NCBI RefSeq assembly: GCF_041146795.1
Contig: NC_135177.1
Coordinates: 38,403,560-38,467,559, forward strand
Direction of reading: 5' to 3'
DNA: 64,000 bases
DNA from: Maylandia zebra
Taxonomy: Eukaryota; Chordata; Actinopteri; Cichliformes; Cichlidae
A model generated the notes under the pieces. The model was not told where the DNA came from, searched no databases, and saw only the letters and a program-made list of their open reading frames with translations. This document shows positions 10,010 through 34,039 of this stretch, piece after piece (position 1 is the first letter of the stretch; each line of letters begins with the position of its first letter). A program made the translations under genes and the position numbers.

Positions 10010-10470
10010 CTCAGGACGTACCACAATTCACGGATCATATTAACTTGGTGGACCGACACATCAAATTCACCAGGGAGGATATGAAAAGTGGCAGGTTAGC
10101 CTTCTTAGACTGAGATTTCCATCAGTAATGGGGGACATCTAAAAGCTGACGTGTACCGTAAACCTACATATACAGATCAGTATTTAAGGTTTGACTCTCA
10201 TCATCCACTGTAGCATAAACTGGGCGTCATCAGGACGCTACAACACAGAGCGGACACCATCCCCACAGACACAGCGGCCAGGGAGGCAGAAGAACATCAA
10301 GAAGGCCCGGAGTAAATGTGGTTATCCCAGCTGGACTTTTGTCAAAGCTGGGAAGGCTCCTAAAGAAAGCTCCAGCCGATCCAGGAGAGAAGGACAAACT
10401 GTCATGGCCAAGGCCGCCTCGAAAGAGAAAGGATGCAAATGCTGGGCGCAGAACAGCACGTAGAAAGTTT
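10010..10470 (+). mobile_element. Degenerate Penelope-like RT fragment
   Basis: With frameshifts, this stretch encodes KFTREDM..GRLAFLD, a VYRKPTYTDQYL-like piece and LGVIRTL-like piece, all from the PLE RT C-terminal region, followed by GYPSWTFVK. It duplicates the region found at 7570-7800, and lies directly downstream of the plus-strand PLE, possibly as a partial tandem copy. Many stops show it is dead. Confidence 0.65.
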
Positions 10471-10479
10471 CAGTGACAA

Positions 10480-11096
10480 CGTTTGTTTTCTCAACAAGTG
10501 TACACAATCAGGAAACTGAAATGTGAGTTTAACAAGTACTAGATGCAACACCTAAACCTAAGGGGTTTATGCAGCCTGAGCTAAGTAAGCAATCTATCCT
10601 TATTCTTATTCTTCTTTTTTATACTAAGTTAATATACTGTGTTGTGTTGTTTGTTACGTTGTGATGTGTCATATCGTGTCGTGTTGTGTTATATGTAGTG
10701 CCGACGTAGGACAGTTTTTCCAATTTCATTGTACTACTGTACTATGTATGACTGTGCAATGACAATAAAGAGTTATCTTATCTTATCTTATCTTATCTTT
10801 GTGTCGCACTGCTTACTTGCCGCGGATGGTCAGTAGTGGCGTGGAGGGGTGAGTGGTCCGGGTGAGTGGTCTGAAATCCAAAATCCCTGGCGTTGAGGCA
10901 TGGAGGTAGGCAGGTGCATAGGGCGAGAAACCCATGAGACTGTCAGGACGTCCAGCGTCTGGATGGTTCAAGGTTCAAGGTTCTTCATTTGTCACATGCA
11001 TAGTTATACAAGTATAACATACAGTGAAATGTAGCCTGACACGCTCCTCGACATGTGCAAAAATTGGGGGGGGGGAGGGGTGTAGAGGAAGAACAT
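10480..11096. repeat. LINE/SINE 3' tail with (TTATC)n and flanking gene-free sequence
   Basis: A 'gtgcaatgacaataaagagt' tail ends in TTATC pentamer repeats (10773-10799), a standard LINE/SINE 3' terminus. The remainder (10800-11096) has a doubled 'caaggttcaaggttctt' motif, typical of a dispersed fish repeat on the minus strand, and a G-run at about 11067-11078. No coding sequence seen. Confidence 0.5.
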
Positions 11097-11165
11097 TATA
11101 TATATATATAAAAAAAAACACCCAGCACGCCCCTGCGGGCGGTTTATCCTTCAAGCTCGGGTCCT

Positions 11166-14100
11166 CTACCAGAGGCTTGGGAGCTTGAGGGTCCTGCGCA
11201 GTATCTTAGCTGTTCCCAGGACTGCGCTCTTCTGGACAGAGATCTCCGATGTTGTTCCCGGGATCTGCTGGAGCCACTCGCCTAGCTTGGGAGTCACCGC
11301 ACCTAGTGCTCCGATTACCACGGGGACCACCGTTACCTTCACCCTCCACATCCTCTCGAGCTCTTCTCTGAGCCCTTGGTATTTCTCCAGCTTCTCGTGT
11401 TCCTTCTTCCTGATATTGCTGTCATTCGGAACCGCTACATCGATCACTACGGCCGTCTTCTTCTGTTTGTCTACCACCACTATGTCCGGTTGGTTAGCCA
11501 CCACCATTTTGTCCGTCTGTATCTGGAAGTCCCACAGGATCTTAGCTCGGTCATTCTCCACCACCCTTGGGGGCATCTCCCATTTTGACCTCGGGACTTC
11601 CAGGTTATACTCGGCACAGATGTTCCTGTACACTATACCGGCCACTTGGTTATGGCGTTCCATGTATGCCTTGCCTGCTAGCATCTTGCACCCTGCTGTT
11701 ATGTGTTGGATTGTCTCTGGGGCATCTTTACACAGCCTGCACCTGGGGTCTTGCCTGGTGTGATAGACCCCAGCCTCTATGGATCTTGTACTCAGAGCTT
11801 GTTCTTGTGCTGCCATGATTAGTGCCTCTGTGCTGTCTTTCAGTCCAGCTTTGTCCAGCCACTGGTAGGATTTCTGGATATCAGCCACCTCCTCTATCTG
11901 CCGGTGGTACATACCGTGCAGGGGCCTGTCCTTCCATGATGGTTCCTCGTTTCCCTCCTCTTTCTTGGGTTTCTGCTGCCTGAGGTATTCACTGAGCACT
12001 TGGTCAGTTGGGGCCATCTTCCCAATGTATTCTTGGATGTTCGTTGTCTCATCCTGGACTGTGGTGCTGACACTCACCAGTCCCCGGCCCCCTTCCTTCC
12101 GCTTAGCGTACAGCCTCAGGGTGCTGGACTTGGGGTGAAACCCTCCATGCATGGTAAGGAGCTTTCTTGTCTTTATGTCAGTGGCTTCTATCTCCTCCTT
12201 TGGCCAGCCTATTACCCCAGCAGGGTACCTGATCACGGGCAGGGCGTACGTGTTGATGGCCCGGATCTTGTTCTTACCATTCAGCTGACTCCTCAGGACT
12301 TGCCTGACCCTCTGCAGGTACTTGGTGGTTGCAGCCTTTCTAGCGGCCTCTTCATGGTTCCCATTTGCCTGCGGGATCCCCAGGTACTTGTAACTGTCCT
12401 CTATGTCTGCAATGTTGCCTTCTGGTAGTTCAATCCCCTCAGTTCTGACTACCTTCCCTCTCTTTGATACCATCCGACTACACTTCTCCAGTCCGAACGA
12501 CATTCCAATGTCATTGCTGTATAGCCTGGTAGTGTGGATCAGTGAATCGATGTCTCGTTCACTCTTGGCATACAGCTTGATGTCATCCATGTACAGGAGG
12601 TGGCTGACAACTGCTCCGTTTCGTAGTCGGTATCCGTAGCCAGTCTTGTTAATGATCTCACTGAGGGGGTTCAGGCCTATGCAGAACAGCAGTGGGGACA
12701 GAGCATCTCCTTGGTAGATCCCGCACTTGATGGTGACTTGTGCTATGGGCTTGGAGTTGACCTCTAGTGTTGTACGCCACATCCCCATTGAGTTCCTGAT
12801 GAAGGCTCTTAGGGTCCCATTGATCTTGTACAATTCTAGGCATTCCAGTATCCAGCTGTGGGGCATTGAGTCATAGGCCTTCTTGTAATCAATCCAGGCA
12901 GTGCACAGGTTGGTCAGTCTGGTCTTGCAGTCTCGGCTGATTGTTCTGTCTACCAGTAGCTGGTGTTTTGCGCCTCTGGTATTCTTGCCAATTCCTTTCT
13001 GTGTCCCGCTCATGTATTGACCCATGTGCCTGTTCATCTTAGCCGATATGATGCCTGACAGGAGCTTCCATGTAGTACTGAGGCAGGTTATTGGTCGGTA
13101 GTTGGAGGGGACCGGTCCCTTCTTGGGGTCCTTGGGGATCAGGACCGTCCGGCCTTCAGTTAGCCATTCCGGGTGTCTCTCGTTAACTAGCAGCTGGTTC
13201 ATTTGTGCTGCCAGACGCTCGTGGAGTGCAGTCAGCTTCTTCAGCCAGTAGGTGTGAACCATGTCGGGCCCTGGTGCTGTCCAACTCTTCATACTGGAGA
13301 CTCTTTCTTGGATATCTGCCACTGTGATGGTTACTGGACCCTGTTCAGGGAGGTCGCTGTGGTCTGCCCTCAGATCCTCTAGCCACTGAGCATTGCCGTT
13401 ATGGGTTGCATCCTTCTCCCATATGCTCTTCCAGTATTGCTCCGTCTCCAGCCTTGGTGGTGCTGTTCTCTTATTGTTCCCTTGCCACCGAGAGTACACC
13501 TTTGCTGGTTCTGTGGAGAACAGCTGGTTTATTCTCCTGCCTTTTATCTCTCTGGTGTACCTCCTCAAGCGGCTGGCCAAGGCTGTGAGTCTTTGCTTGG
13601 CAGTTTCCAAGGCCTCAGGTATGGACAGCTTGCTGTATTTCTTAGGCACCTTATTTGTCGCACCTTTCTGCAACTCCGTTAGTTGGCTAACCTCCCTCCG
13701 TGCTACTTTGATCTTGCCCTCTAGCCTCCTTCTCCATGGAGGGTACTGCCCCTTGTGGCTGTTCAACGTGTAGCCAAGCATCTCACTGATCACTGCTGCC
13801 ATATTGTAGATCAGCTTGTTAGTGTCGGTAATCGTGGTTGTAGGTATTGCCCGTAGTGCTGCATTAACATCATCTAGCAGACCTTCTGAGGGTACTTCAC
13901 GTAATCTTGGTAACCGGCTACAGGGGATTGAGGTTTCAAGCTTGGCCATGATCCTATTTTTCAGGTCAGTTCCTCTCGCACTCAACGATCCTTCTCCTAT
14001 CGCACTTGGGGCTATGTACCCAATCTCGGGTGGGGGTGATGATATCGCCCCCCTGACCTGGCATCCTGACTCCTCCTTGCCGTAGCATTTGTGTTGTACC

Positions 14101-14447
14101 TCGTCAATCTCTAGCTGTGAGAGCAGTCCCTTCTTTCGAATGTTGGAACACTGAGCTACTAGTTGTTTCGCCGTCATTGTGGATGTTGGGTATCGAAGAA
14201 TCCATAGGTCCCTCATCCTATTCATGTAGCCCCTTCCGCCGGGGTTACTTGCGTAGTAGCATTCCAACAACGCCCTGTTTTCGTCTCTTGCCCACCGATG
14301 CCTTCTTGTTCCAGTAGCCCACTTTTCGTCAGGGTGCCCTGGTTCCTCAACACCTGACGCGGACCTTGTTGATCCGGGCGACGTCCGAGCCGGCATGCCT
14401 TCATATTTATTTGTCTCGCTCATGTCTGCGGTAGGCTCGCTTAGCAT
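11166..14447 (-). CDS. LINE polyprotein: Myb-like DNA-binding, reverse transcriptase, CCHC, REL endonuclease
   Basis: This is the retrotransposon's single protein, 1093 codons without a stop. Visible parts, in order: a Myb-like N-terminal region (about residues 45-110; GTRRHRWARDENRALLECY and RYPTSTMTAKQLVAQ), a linker, then the RT with NYRPITCLS and IYQGDALSPLLFC and the catalytic YMDD near residue 620. Near residue 903 is a C-x2-C-x8-H-x4-C knuckle (CRLC...HITAGC). The restriction-like endonuclease follows, with PDIVVVD and VIDVAVP around residues 987-1009. There is no N-terminal AP endonuclease. The Met at 14447 was taken as the start; an in-frame Met nine codons later (MSETNKYEG) is an alternative. 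The arrangement fits the R4/Dong/Rex6 lineage more than R2, but the exact clade is uncertain. The host gene decr1 lies more than 2 kb away, and the element is unrelated to it. Confidence 0.9.
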   Translation of the reverse strand: MLSEPTADMSETNKYEGMPARTSPGSTRSASGVEEPGHPDEKWATGTRRHRWARDENRALLECYYASNPGGRGYMNRMRDLWILRYPTSTMTAKQLVAQCSNIRKKGLLSQLEIDEVQHKCYGKEESGCQVRGAISSPPPEIGYIAPSAIGEGSLSARGTDLKNRIMAKLETSIPCSRLPRLREVPSEGLLDDVNAALRAIPTTTITDTNKLIYNMAAVISEMLGYTLNSHKGQYPPWRRRLEGKIKVARREVSQLTELQKGATNKVPKKYSKLSIPEALETAKQRLTALASRLRRYTREIKGRRINQLFSTEPAKVYSRWQGNNKRTAPPRLETEQYWKSIWEKDATHNGNAQWLEDLRADHSDLPEQGPVTITVADIQERVSSMKSWTAPGPDMVHTYWLKKLTALHERLAAQMNQLLVNERHPEWLTEGRTVLIPKDPKKGPVPSNYRPITCLSTTWKLLSGIISAKMNRHMGQYMSGTQKGIGKNTRGAKHQLLVDRTISRDCKTRLTNLCTAWIDYKKAYDSMPHSWILECLELYKINGTLRAFIRNSMGMWRTTLEVNSKPIAQVTIKCGIYQGDALSPLLFCIGLNPLSEIINKTGYGYRLRNGAVVSHLLYMDDIKLYAKSERDIDSLIHTTRLYSNDIGMSFGLEKCSRMVSKRGKVVRTEGIELPEGNIADIEDSYKYLGIPQANGNHEEAARKAATTKYLQRVRQVLRSQLNGKNKIRAINTYALPVIRYPAGVIGWPKEEIEATDIKTRKLLTMHGGFHPKSSTLRLYAKRKEGGRGLVSVSTTVQDETTNIQEYIGKMAPTDQVLSEYLRQQKPKKEEGNEEPSWKDRPLHGMYHRQIEEVADIQKSYQWLDKAGLKDSTEALIMAAQEQALSTRSIEAGVYHTRQDPRCRLCKDAPETIQHITAGCKMLAGKAYMERHNQVAGIVYRNICAEYNLEVPRSKWEMPPRVVENDRAKILWDFQIQTDKMVVANQPDIVVVDKQKKTAVVIDVAVPNDSNIRKKEHEKLEKYQGLREELERMWRVKVTVVPVVIGALGAVTPKLGEWLQQIPGTTSEISVQKSAVLGTAKILRRTLKLPSLW

Positions 14448-14485
14448 AGGGGGTCTAGCCTTAGGACCCTTACTGGATACAGACG

Positions 14486-14558
14486 CCCCAGGCAGGAATC
14501 GAACTTGCGATCCTCTGTTCCAAAGGCGTGTAGTCTAACCACTACGCTATCCAGCTGC
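14486..14558 (-). promoter_or_regulatory. tRNA-like sequence (Pol III A and B boxes) at the 5' end of the REL-LINE
   Basis: Read on the minus strand, the 73-nt segment starts GCAGCTGGATAGCGTAGTGG and ends with the T-arm-like GTTCGATTCCTGCC. TAGCGTAGTGG (14539-14549) is a perfect A box (TRGYNNARNGG), and GTTCGATTCC (14495-14504) a near-perfect B box. The LINE ORF starts 38 bases downstream. A related tRNA-like head followed by the same CAGTAAGGGTCCT motif is present at 34222-34300. It may be an internal Pol III promoter or a tRNA-derived SINE joined to the LINE; it is not a functional tRNA gene by context. Confidence 0.65.
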
Positions 14559-14560
14559 AT

Positions 14561-14562
14561 TG

Positions 14563-14600
<38 letters not shown>
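14561..14600. repeat. (TA)n(CA)n microsatellite
   Basis: TA dinucleotides (14562-14580) pass directly into CA dinucleotides (14581-14600). This abuts the 5' end of the REL-LINE and appears to be its insertion target. Confidence 0.9.
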
Positions 14601-15120
14601 TGGGTTAATGTGCAGTAGTAGCAGCAAGCAGGTGAATTCTGTACATTAATATGAATAGACATCTGACTATTTTACAGGATAGACAATATAAACATATTTA
14701 AAGTTAAAGGAATTGAAATGTACATTGTGCCTTGGTTTAGTGTCTGGAAGAGAGTCCTGTCTCAGTCAATTATAGATGATGTCAGGATGGGTGTTCTTGA
14801 GTGGAGATTCGTGTCTGGCAACTTGGTGCGTGGCTGTGAAAGAGAGATACAGAATGAGATAAGGTAGTTTGCAAGTTGTGTACAAAATCACAGCGGTGGC
14901 CTGCGCTAACTAGGGTTAGCTGAGAATCTGGCGAAGAGAGGTCGTGTGCGCTGGCCTTATGAGTCCCCGGCTTAATTACCCACAGGTGCGAGCAATAAGC
15001 AGAACACAGCGCTGTGAAATTGAAGCGTGTTCTTCTAAACTCTATGAACACTCCATCAGGAAAACTCTAGTGTGAGGAGAAAACCCCTAACATGTGACAT
15101 CAGTGTAAATTAAACCTCAT
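14601..15120. other. No gene recognised
   Basis: About 500 bp of moderately AT-rich sequence. The short frames present have no recognisable domain, and no tandem repeat or terminal inverted repeat was seen. Confidence 0.4.
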
Positions 15121-16680
15121 CATACAGGCTGATCAGCCTCATCAATGTCGATGCTAAATTACTATCCAAGCTATTAGTAAGGAGGCTTGAGGGCATTCTC
15201 CCACTTCTTATAAACCCTGATCAAACAGGCTTTATCCAAAATCGTTTCTCATCTACAATTAGACGACAATTAAATATTATACAATACTCGAATCAGACAA
15301 ATTATAATATGTTATATCCTTAGATGCCGAAAAGGCATTTGACAGAATCGAGTGGACATACTTATTTAATGTATTAAAAAGATTTGGCTTAGGCGAGGGT
15401 TTTATTGGATGGATTAAAACTATTTACAAACTTCCAAAAGCTTGTGTCATAACTAATGGTGTACAATCAGCATTTCCACTGCAGAGCGGCACGAGGCAAG
15501 GTTGTCCCCCGTCCCCACTCCTCTTTGCATTAGCACTTGAACCTCTTAGTTGTCTGTGACAAAAAAAAATTACAAACGGAGATTAATAATAACCCAATTA
15601 TTTATAATACAATAAGGGTTTGGAGGGAAATGCGTAAAAGATTGGGTAGAGAAGACTGCACTTCATTCTTGACTCCTTTACTGAGAAACAAAGAATTTGT
15701 TCCAGGAATGTCTCGCAGTATATGTTCGATGAGCGGCACAAAAATGAATTAATTAAGGGTAATTGGCGACTTGTTTCAAAACAACACACTGATGAACTTT
15801 GAGCAACTGTAGTCAAATTTTAATATTCCTAGAGACCATTTTTTGGGGTTTCTCAAGGTTTGTAATTTTGTTAAAAATTCCAAAATTCCACAGTCTTTAA
15901 CATCGGTATTAACATAGGTAGATCCACTTTTACTTGCAACCGTTTGCGAGAAACCCAATACAAAATCCTACACTGCCTATACATAGCTCATAGCTATAGC
16001 TAATGTCTTGCATAAGATCACACCTCATATTTCCCCCTTCTGTAGTACATGTCAAAAAGAAACTGGCACTTTTTTTATTACTTTTGGGAATGCAAATTAA
16101 TCAAAAGATTTTGGAGCTCCATATCTCAAGAACTAAGTAATATCTCTAAGAATCGGCTCCAAAGGGACCCCGGATATTTTCTCCTCAGCCTACCCTCAAA
16201 AGAATTAACATTAAATCACTTGCAGCGCAAACTATGTGATAAACTATTGGTGCTAAAGCTAGGAAATGTATTCTCATTAACTGGGTTAAGGATAAACCTC
16301 CCTCTTTGTGGCACAGGGAATTATTTAAAGTTGTTCCTCATGAAAGAACCGCTGCTGTTTTAGGAGGACATGAGGATCTGTTTCTCAATGTTTGGTCCCC
16401 TTTGCTTATTTATTTGCCAAATGATCTGTCCCAACTGTTGAGGGGGGGTGGCTGCTTTTAAGATGTCCTCAGGTAAATAGGAAGTCTTTTTTTGTTTCTT
16501 TCTTGTTTGTTTCTCTCTTCTTTCTGTTTTCTTTTCTTTTCTGTTTTTCCCCGATATGCGTATTTGCACAGGTATATGACTTTAATGCATGTGATTTCCT
16601 TTGGGGTTTTTTCTCTTGTCTGCTTTGTTATGTGTTTTTGCTTTTCCTGATCATGAATAAAAACTGTTAAAAGTAAAAAC
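15121..16680 (+). mobile_element. Decayed L1-type LINE fragment (RT and C-terminal region)
   Basis: Conceptual translation with frameshifts gives [32 protein letters not shown] and [20 protein letters not shown], all standard L1 RT motifs. Further on, a frame at 16049-16363 resembles the L1 C-terminal segment (FWECKLIKRFW). The end is an A-rich tail around 16655-16700 (aataaaaactgttaaaag). Numerous stops and deletions make it clearly dead. It lies just beyond the decr1 polyadenylation signal. Confidence 0.8.
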
Positions 16681-16722
16681 GCAAAAACAAAAAAGAAACT
16701 CAGACCTCAGAAGATGACCTTT

Positions 16723-16728
16723 TTTATT
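16723..16728 (-). terminator. decr1: Polyadenylation signal of decr1
   Basis: AATAAA on the minus strand, 212 bases beyond the decr1 stop codon. It is the first canonical signal downstream of that stop. Confidence 0.6.
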
Positions 16729-16939
16729 ATCAAACTGTCCAAAGCATTTACACTGAGTATGTGCAAACAGTCATGTGACAGCCTCACCCCAGCTGTAAGC
16801 TAACAGGTTGGCTATTGAAGATCAGCTGATTGATCATTCATTCACTTATCTGAACTCCTGTCAGGTTTATAATTACATCGTCACTGCAGAGAGTGATTTG
16901 AATGACTGTGGTGGTCTTATGATGAGTGTCACTGTGCTT

Positions 16940-30548
<13,609 letters not shown>

Positions 30549-31220
30549 CTTCGTCGGCTCACGAAGGCGTCATAACGGGTCGTACTAAGTAAAGCAGGAG
30601 CGGCAGGAACGTCAAAACGGAAAAGCTCCCAGTCCGGTTAATGCTCGGGAATCACTCGGGACTGACCTGGATAAGAATTTGTCCATTTCTGAGTTAAAGG
30701 TTGTATTAGATTTGGTTCTTGATGACGACGACGACTATTATTGATCGCCTGGTTTTGTTTTGTTTTAAAATAATAAAGTTTCTAGTTTTAAGCTAAAATC
30801 ACCTCTAATCTGTTTTTTAAATTTCAATTTTCAAAGTTTGTTTTTTTAGCCTCGCTCTTTCTTTCTTTCTTTACGTTAGCAGTGACGACGCCCCCTCCTC
30901 CCTGCACAGTGGTTCAGTCCACATCTGACGACGATCATGTGTTACCGTAATATCGCTATTGCGTTACTCAAACCGAGCTCCGTTTTGTCCACAAACAGCT
31001 TGACGCGTCGCAGATCGATGGCCAGTCGGTTTGGTATTGATAATTGATCTGATGAAGCTTCGGTGAGTGATGACCTGCGCTCGCGGAGGACTTTGGTTTT
31101 GTTCCTTCCCGTCTACTGGGCCAGTTACGGCTCCGGTCCGTCATGGTCCGACCGGAAATCTGAACTGATAAACAGAAGCTGATCGATGCGCGCGGAGCTG
31201 AATGAGAGGATTGATCAGCA
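30549..31220. promoter_or_regulatory. Bidirectional promoter region between decr1 and pmvk
   Basis: The start codons of decr1 (minus, 30548) and pmvk (plus, 31221) are 672 bp apart, head to head. The interval is CpG-rich at both ends (30549-30620 and 31000-31200), with a more AT-rich middle. A T-rich/CTTT repeat lies at about 30838-30875. No TATA box was seen at the expected distance from either start, which fits a CpG-type promoter. Confidence 0.7.
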
Positions 31221-32708
31221 ATGGAGGACCGGGTCTCCGAGCCCAGCCTGGTTCTGGTCTTCAGCGGGAAGAGGAAGTCCGGAAAAGATTACGTGACGGA
31301 GCTGATCCAGCAGAGGTAAACACACCTGGAATATTTCGTAATTTATGGAAAATTCTGCAACAAGAGACATTTGAATTTTCACAGCAGATTTCGGACCCAG
31401 TTTCAGCTCCACTACAGCTAAAACAGAAACCAGAGAAGAACAAACTGCACTTTTTGTATAAGATAACCCACCGCCACCACCATCATCATCATCATCATTA
31501 TATCACGATCCAGTTTTTAAATCCGCCTTTCTTAATGTTAACCTTGTATTTGTAAATATTTGTTATTTGTGTTTCCGAGTGTTTGTTGTTTAAAACACAA
31601 ACACCTGGAACACTTGAACACCTGTCCATGTTTACCTCACTGCGCTGACCGTGCAGGTTGGGCCCTGACGTCTGCTGCATCCTGCGCCTGTCTGGACCCC
31701 TAAAGGAGCAGTATGCTCAGGTGAGTCTCACCTGCTCCAGATGCACCTTCACACAAATCTCTGCACTTTACCTGGAGGTCATGAGTTTAGATCCCTGGCC
31801 AACTGGTTCTCCTGGATTAAGGTGGGTGACCGTCCAGGTCTCGGAGCTCCTTCAGGTTTGCTCAGGCTGATGACGATGGAGGATGTGCGAGTAGGGCAGC
31901 AGGTTTGATCTCCAGAAGGTTCCTGGGAACCACCTCATGGACCACATCCTCCAGCAGCAGTTTATATTCATACTCAGACATGTGTGAGGTGTCCAGGTGA
32001 ACCAGCCCATTCGGGGGTCACACCTCATCATACCTGCCAGTTTGCTACTGTACCTGAAGCTGATAAACCACAGCCAGACACTATACCAAGAAGGCTGCTT
32101 CTGGTTCTGCAGGAACACGGTCTGGACCTGGACCAGTTGATGGGTCCTGGACCTTATAAGGAGCAGTATCGAGCTGACATGATTCACTGGGGAGAATCTC
32201 GCCGCCGCCAGGACCCCGGCTTCTTCTGTCGCCTGGCGAGCAGAGGAGCCTGCCAACCAGTGTGGGTAGGTGAGCGTGGATCATGTTGCTGTGATGTCAT
32301 CCTTCAGACAGCTGAGCTGTGCTCTGTGATTGGTCAGTTGGTGAGCGACGCGCGGCGGCTCTCAGACCTGCAGTGGTTCCAGGCAGAGTTTCCTCAACAG
32401 ACTCAAAGTGTCAGAGTTCAAAGTTCCGAGAAGACCAGGTCACAGAGGGGGTGGAGCTTCACTGCAGGTGAGATTGAATCCTCCTACTAACCGTTTGTTT
32501 CTCTCACCTTTTTCCGTCTCACCTGTCTGCCCATCTCGGTCTCTCAGGTGTCGACGATGCAGAGTCGGAGTGCGGTCTGGACAACGGAGTTGAATTTGAT
32601 TGGATTGTAATTAATGAAGCCGACGCCCCCTCGTTGGACGAGCAGCTGCGTCCAATCTTGCAGCTCACTGAGGAAGCAGCTTCAACATCATCAGTAAATC
32701 AAAGCTGA
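31221..32708 (+). CDS. pmvk: Phosphomevalonate kinase (5 exons)
   Basis: PMVK phosphorylates mevalonate-5-phosphate to the diphosphate in the mevalonate (sterol/isoprenoid) pathway. Exons: 31221-31315, 31657-31720, 32113-32265, 32338-32467, 32548-32708. They join in frame to 603 bp, 200 aa (human 192). The P-loop-like [12 protein letters not shown] is near residues 15-26. [18 protein letters not shown] follows across exons 2-3, then [27 protein letters not shown] and the C-terminal [12 protein letters not shown], all characteristic of animal PMVK. Every intron is GT/AG; intron 1 has a CAT-trinucleotide repeat (31479-31497). The protein ends in VNQS, without the Ser-Arg-Leu tail of the human enzyme. 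The gene is divergent from decr1 and convergent with tpm3. Confidence 0.95.
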
Positions 32709-32875
32709 TCATCAGTGACTGATCAGGTGGTCCCGCCCACAGAACTAACACGTTGACCTAACCTGCAGCTCAGGTGTTTCAGAGCAGCTGCTGCAGGTGG
32801 TCTGGCATGTTTTTAAAGAAGGGAGGACGGCATGCTTTCAGCAGAATGAACTACAAAACTATTGTTCAGCGGATC

Positions 32876-32881
32876 AATAAA
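32876..32881 (+). terminator. pmvk: pmvk polyadenylation signal
   Basis: AATAAA is found 168 bases after the stop codon, followed about 20-30 bases later by GT-rich sequence (gtgttgttgtgttt). Confidence 0.75.
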
Positions 32882-33404
32882 GTTTTATTTAACACCTGTT
32901 CAGGCCCTGTGTTGTTGTGTTTAGAAGTTTGTAGTCCCCCTCAGCTGTTGCTGGTGTACGAGCACCCTCTGCTGGTCTGAGCAGGTTAAATCAATGATTT
33001 CAATGAGAAAGATGACAGCCGAGGCTTCGTTCCAAACTCTGCAGTTCCTACTTTAGTCCAGCAGATGTTGAATGAACGTGGCTCTGCAGCTGGAAGACAA
33101 CGCTGGTGTAGTAAAAGGAGCCATTTCACCGGCTCTCAGCACACGCCTGTTCCACAAGCCTGAAAGTTTACCCAAGTTTGCACTTTCAGTCACTAGAACG
33201 TGACCAGGTTTTAAGACTGAGCCTAAAACTGACCTGGTGTCAGTTTTTAAACTCTCCTGCGGACGTGTATTTGTACTGCAGTACAACTTCACAGCTGCCT
33301 CACCGTTTCAGAGGAAAATGAGTCGATCGATCAATAACCCCCAGACTCTGTTTGGTTCTACATACGGTACTTTTATTTTATAAAATCCTGTTTCACTTTC
33401 ACGA

Positions 33405-33410
33405 TTTATT
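33405..33410 (-). terminator. tpm3: tpm3 polyadenylation signal candidate
   Basis: AATAAA on the minus strand, about 630 bases beyond the tpm3 stop. A second candidate lies at 33372-33377 and an earlier one at about 33659-33664. The interval 33411-34039 is therefore assigned as 3' UTR. Confidence 0.5.
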
Positions 33411-34039
33411 ACAATGAACTGTGACATCATCAGTGATGACAGCACCTGCCTCCAGGTAATCACTTTTCTTAACTTTGATTCTGTCCTAAGGTCAAAGAAA
33501 ACAGGAGGCGTGTCTGGCTTGTGATTGGCCCCTTTGTTCACCATATTTGGCAGTTGAATGCCTCCGTTATTGGTCACTCCAGTAAGCCACACCCCAGAAG
33601 ACAAAAACAATAATTAATTGGCTAACAGAAGATTGGCTTTCATCAATCAGTCATCAATATTTATTGTGGCAAAGTGAACTAAAGCAGGAACAACAAACCG
33701 TTAAGACAAACACGCCATTAGTCATTAGTTAACGAGGGGCGGGGCTGTTAGTCACTCATTATTACAAAAACATGACTGGGGTGGAGGCAAAGCAAACTGT
33801 GCAGAAAAAGTTCAAAGTAGGAATGTGAGAAAAGAGGGGGAGGGGCCAGATTGGAGAGGAAATATCTCCCACACTCCTCTCATAGCAGGATCAGAGGATC
33901 TAGTTTTTGACCTCCAGCAAGCAGAGAAAAGGGGAGGGGCCAGTGACAAAAGGGGTTGAGCCAGAGGAAGAAAGGGAAGAGGAATATTTTGGCCACAGAG
34001 TTTCCTGACATCCACGTCAGGTAAGGCGGAGCCAGAGGT

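Larger units (their letters stand above)
11107..14560 (-). mobile_element. Full-span REL-endonuclease LINE (R2/R4/Dong/Rex6 group) inserted in a TA repeat
   Basis: The unit runs on the minus strand from a tRNA-like 5' end (14486-14558), through one uninterrupted ORF (11166-14447), to a very short 3' UTR of about 50 bp and an A/T run. It is flanked by (TA)n on both sides: 11097-11110 at its 3' end and 14562-14580 at its 5' end. That suggests insertion into a TA microsatellite, as known for Dong-type elements that target simple repeats. The ORF being intact suggests recent activity. Confidence 0.75.

Noticed and set aside
11185-11763. 192-codon plus-strand frame
   Set aside because: It is the antisense shadow of the REL-LINE ORF.
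14486-14558. Functional tRNA gene
   Set aside because: A and B boxes are present, but it is fused to the LINE leader, has no clear anticodon-loop conservation that I can confirm, and a related copy is a SINE.
33812-34015. Alternative tpm3 exon 9
   Set aside because: The frame lacks heptad pattern and a suitable acceptor; treated as 3' UTR.
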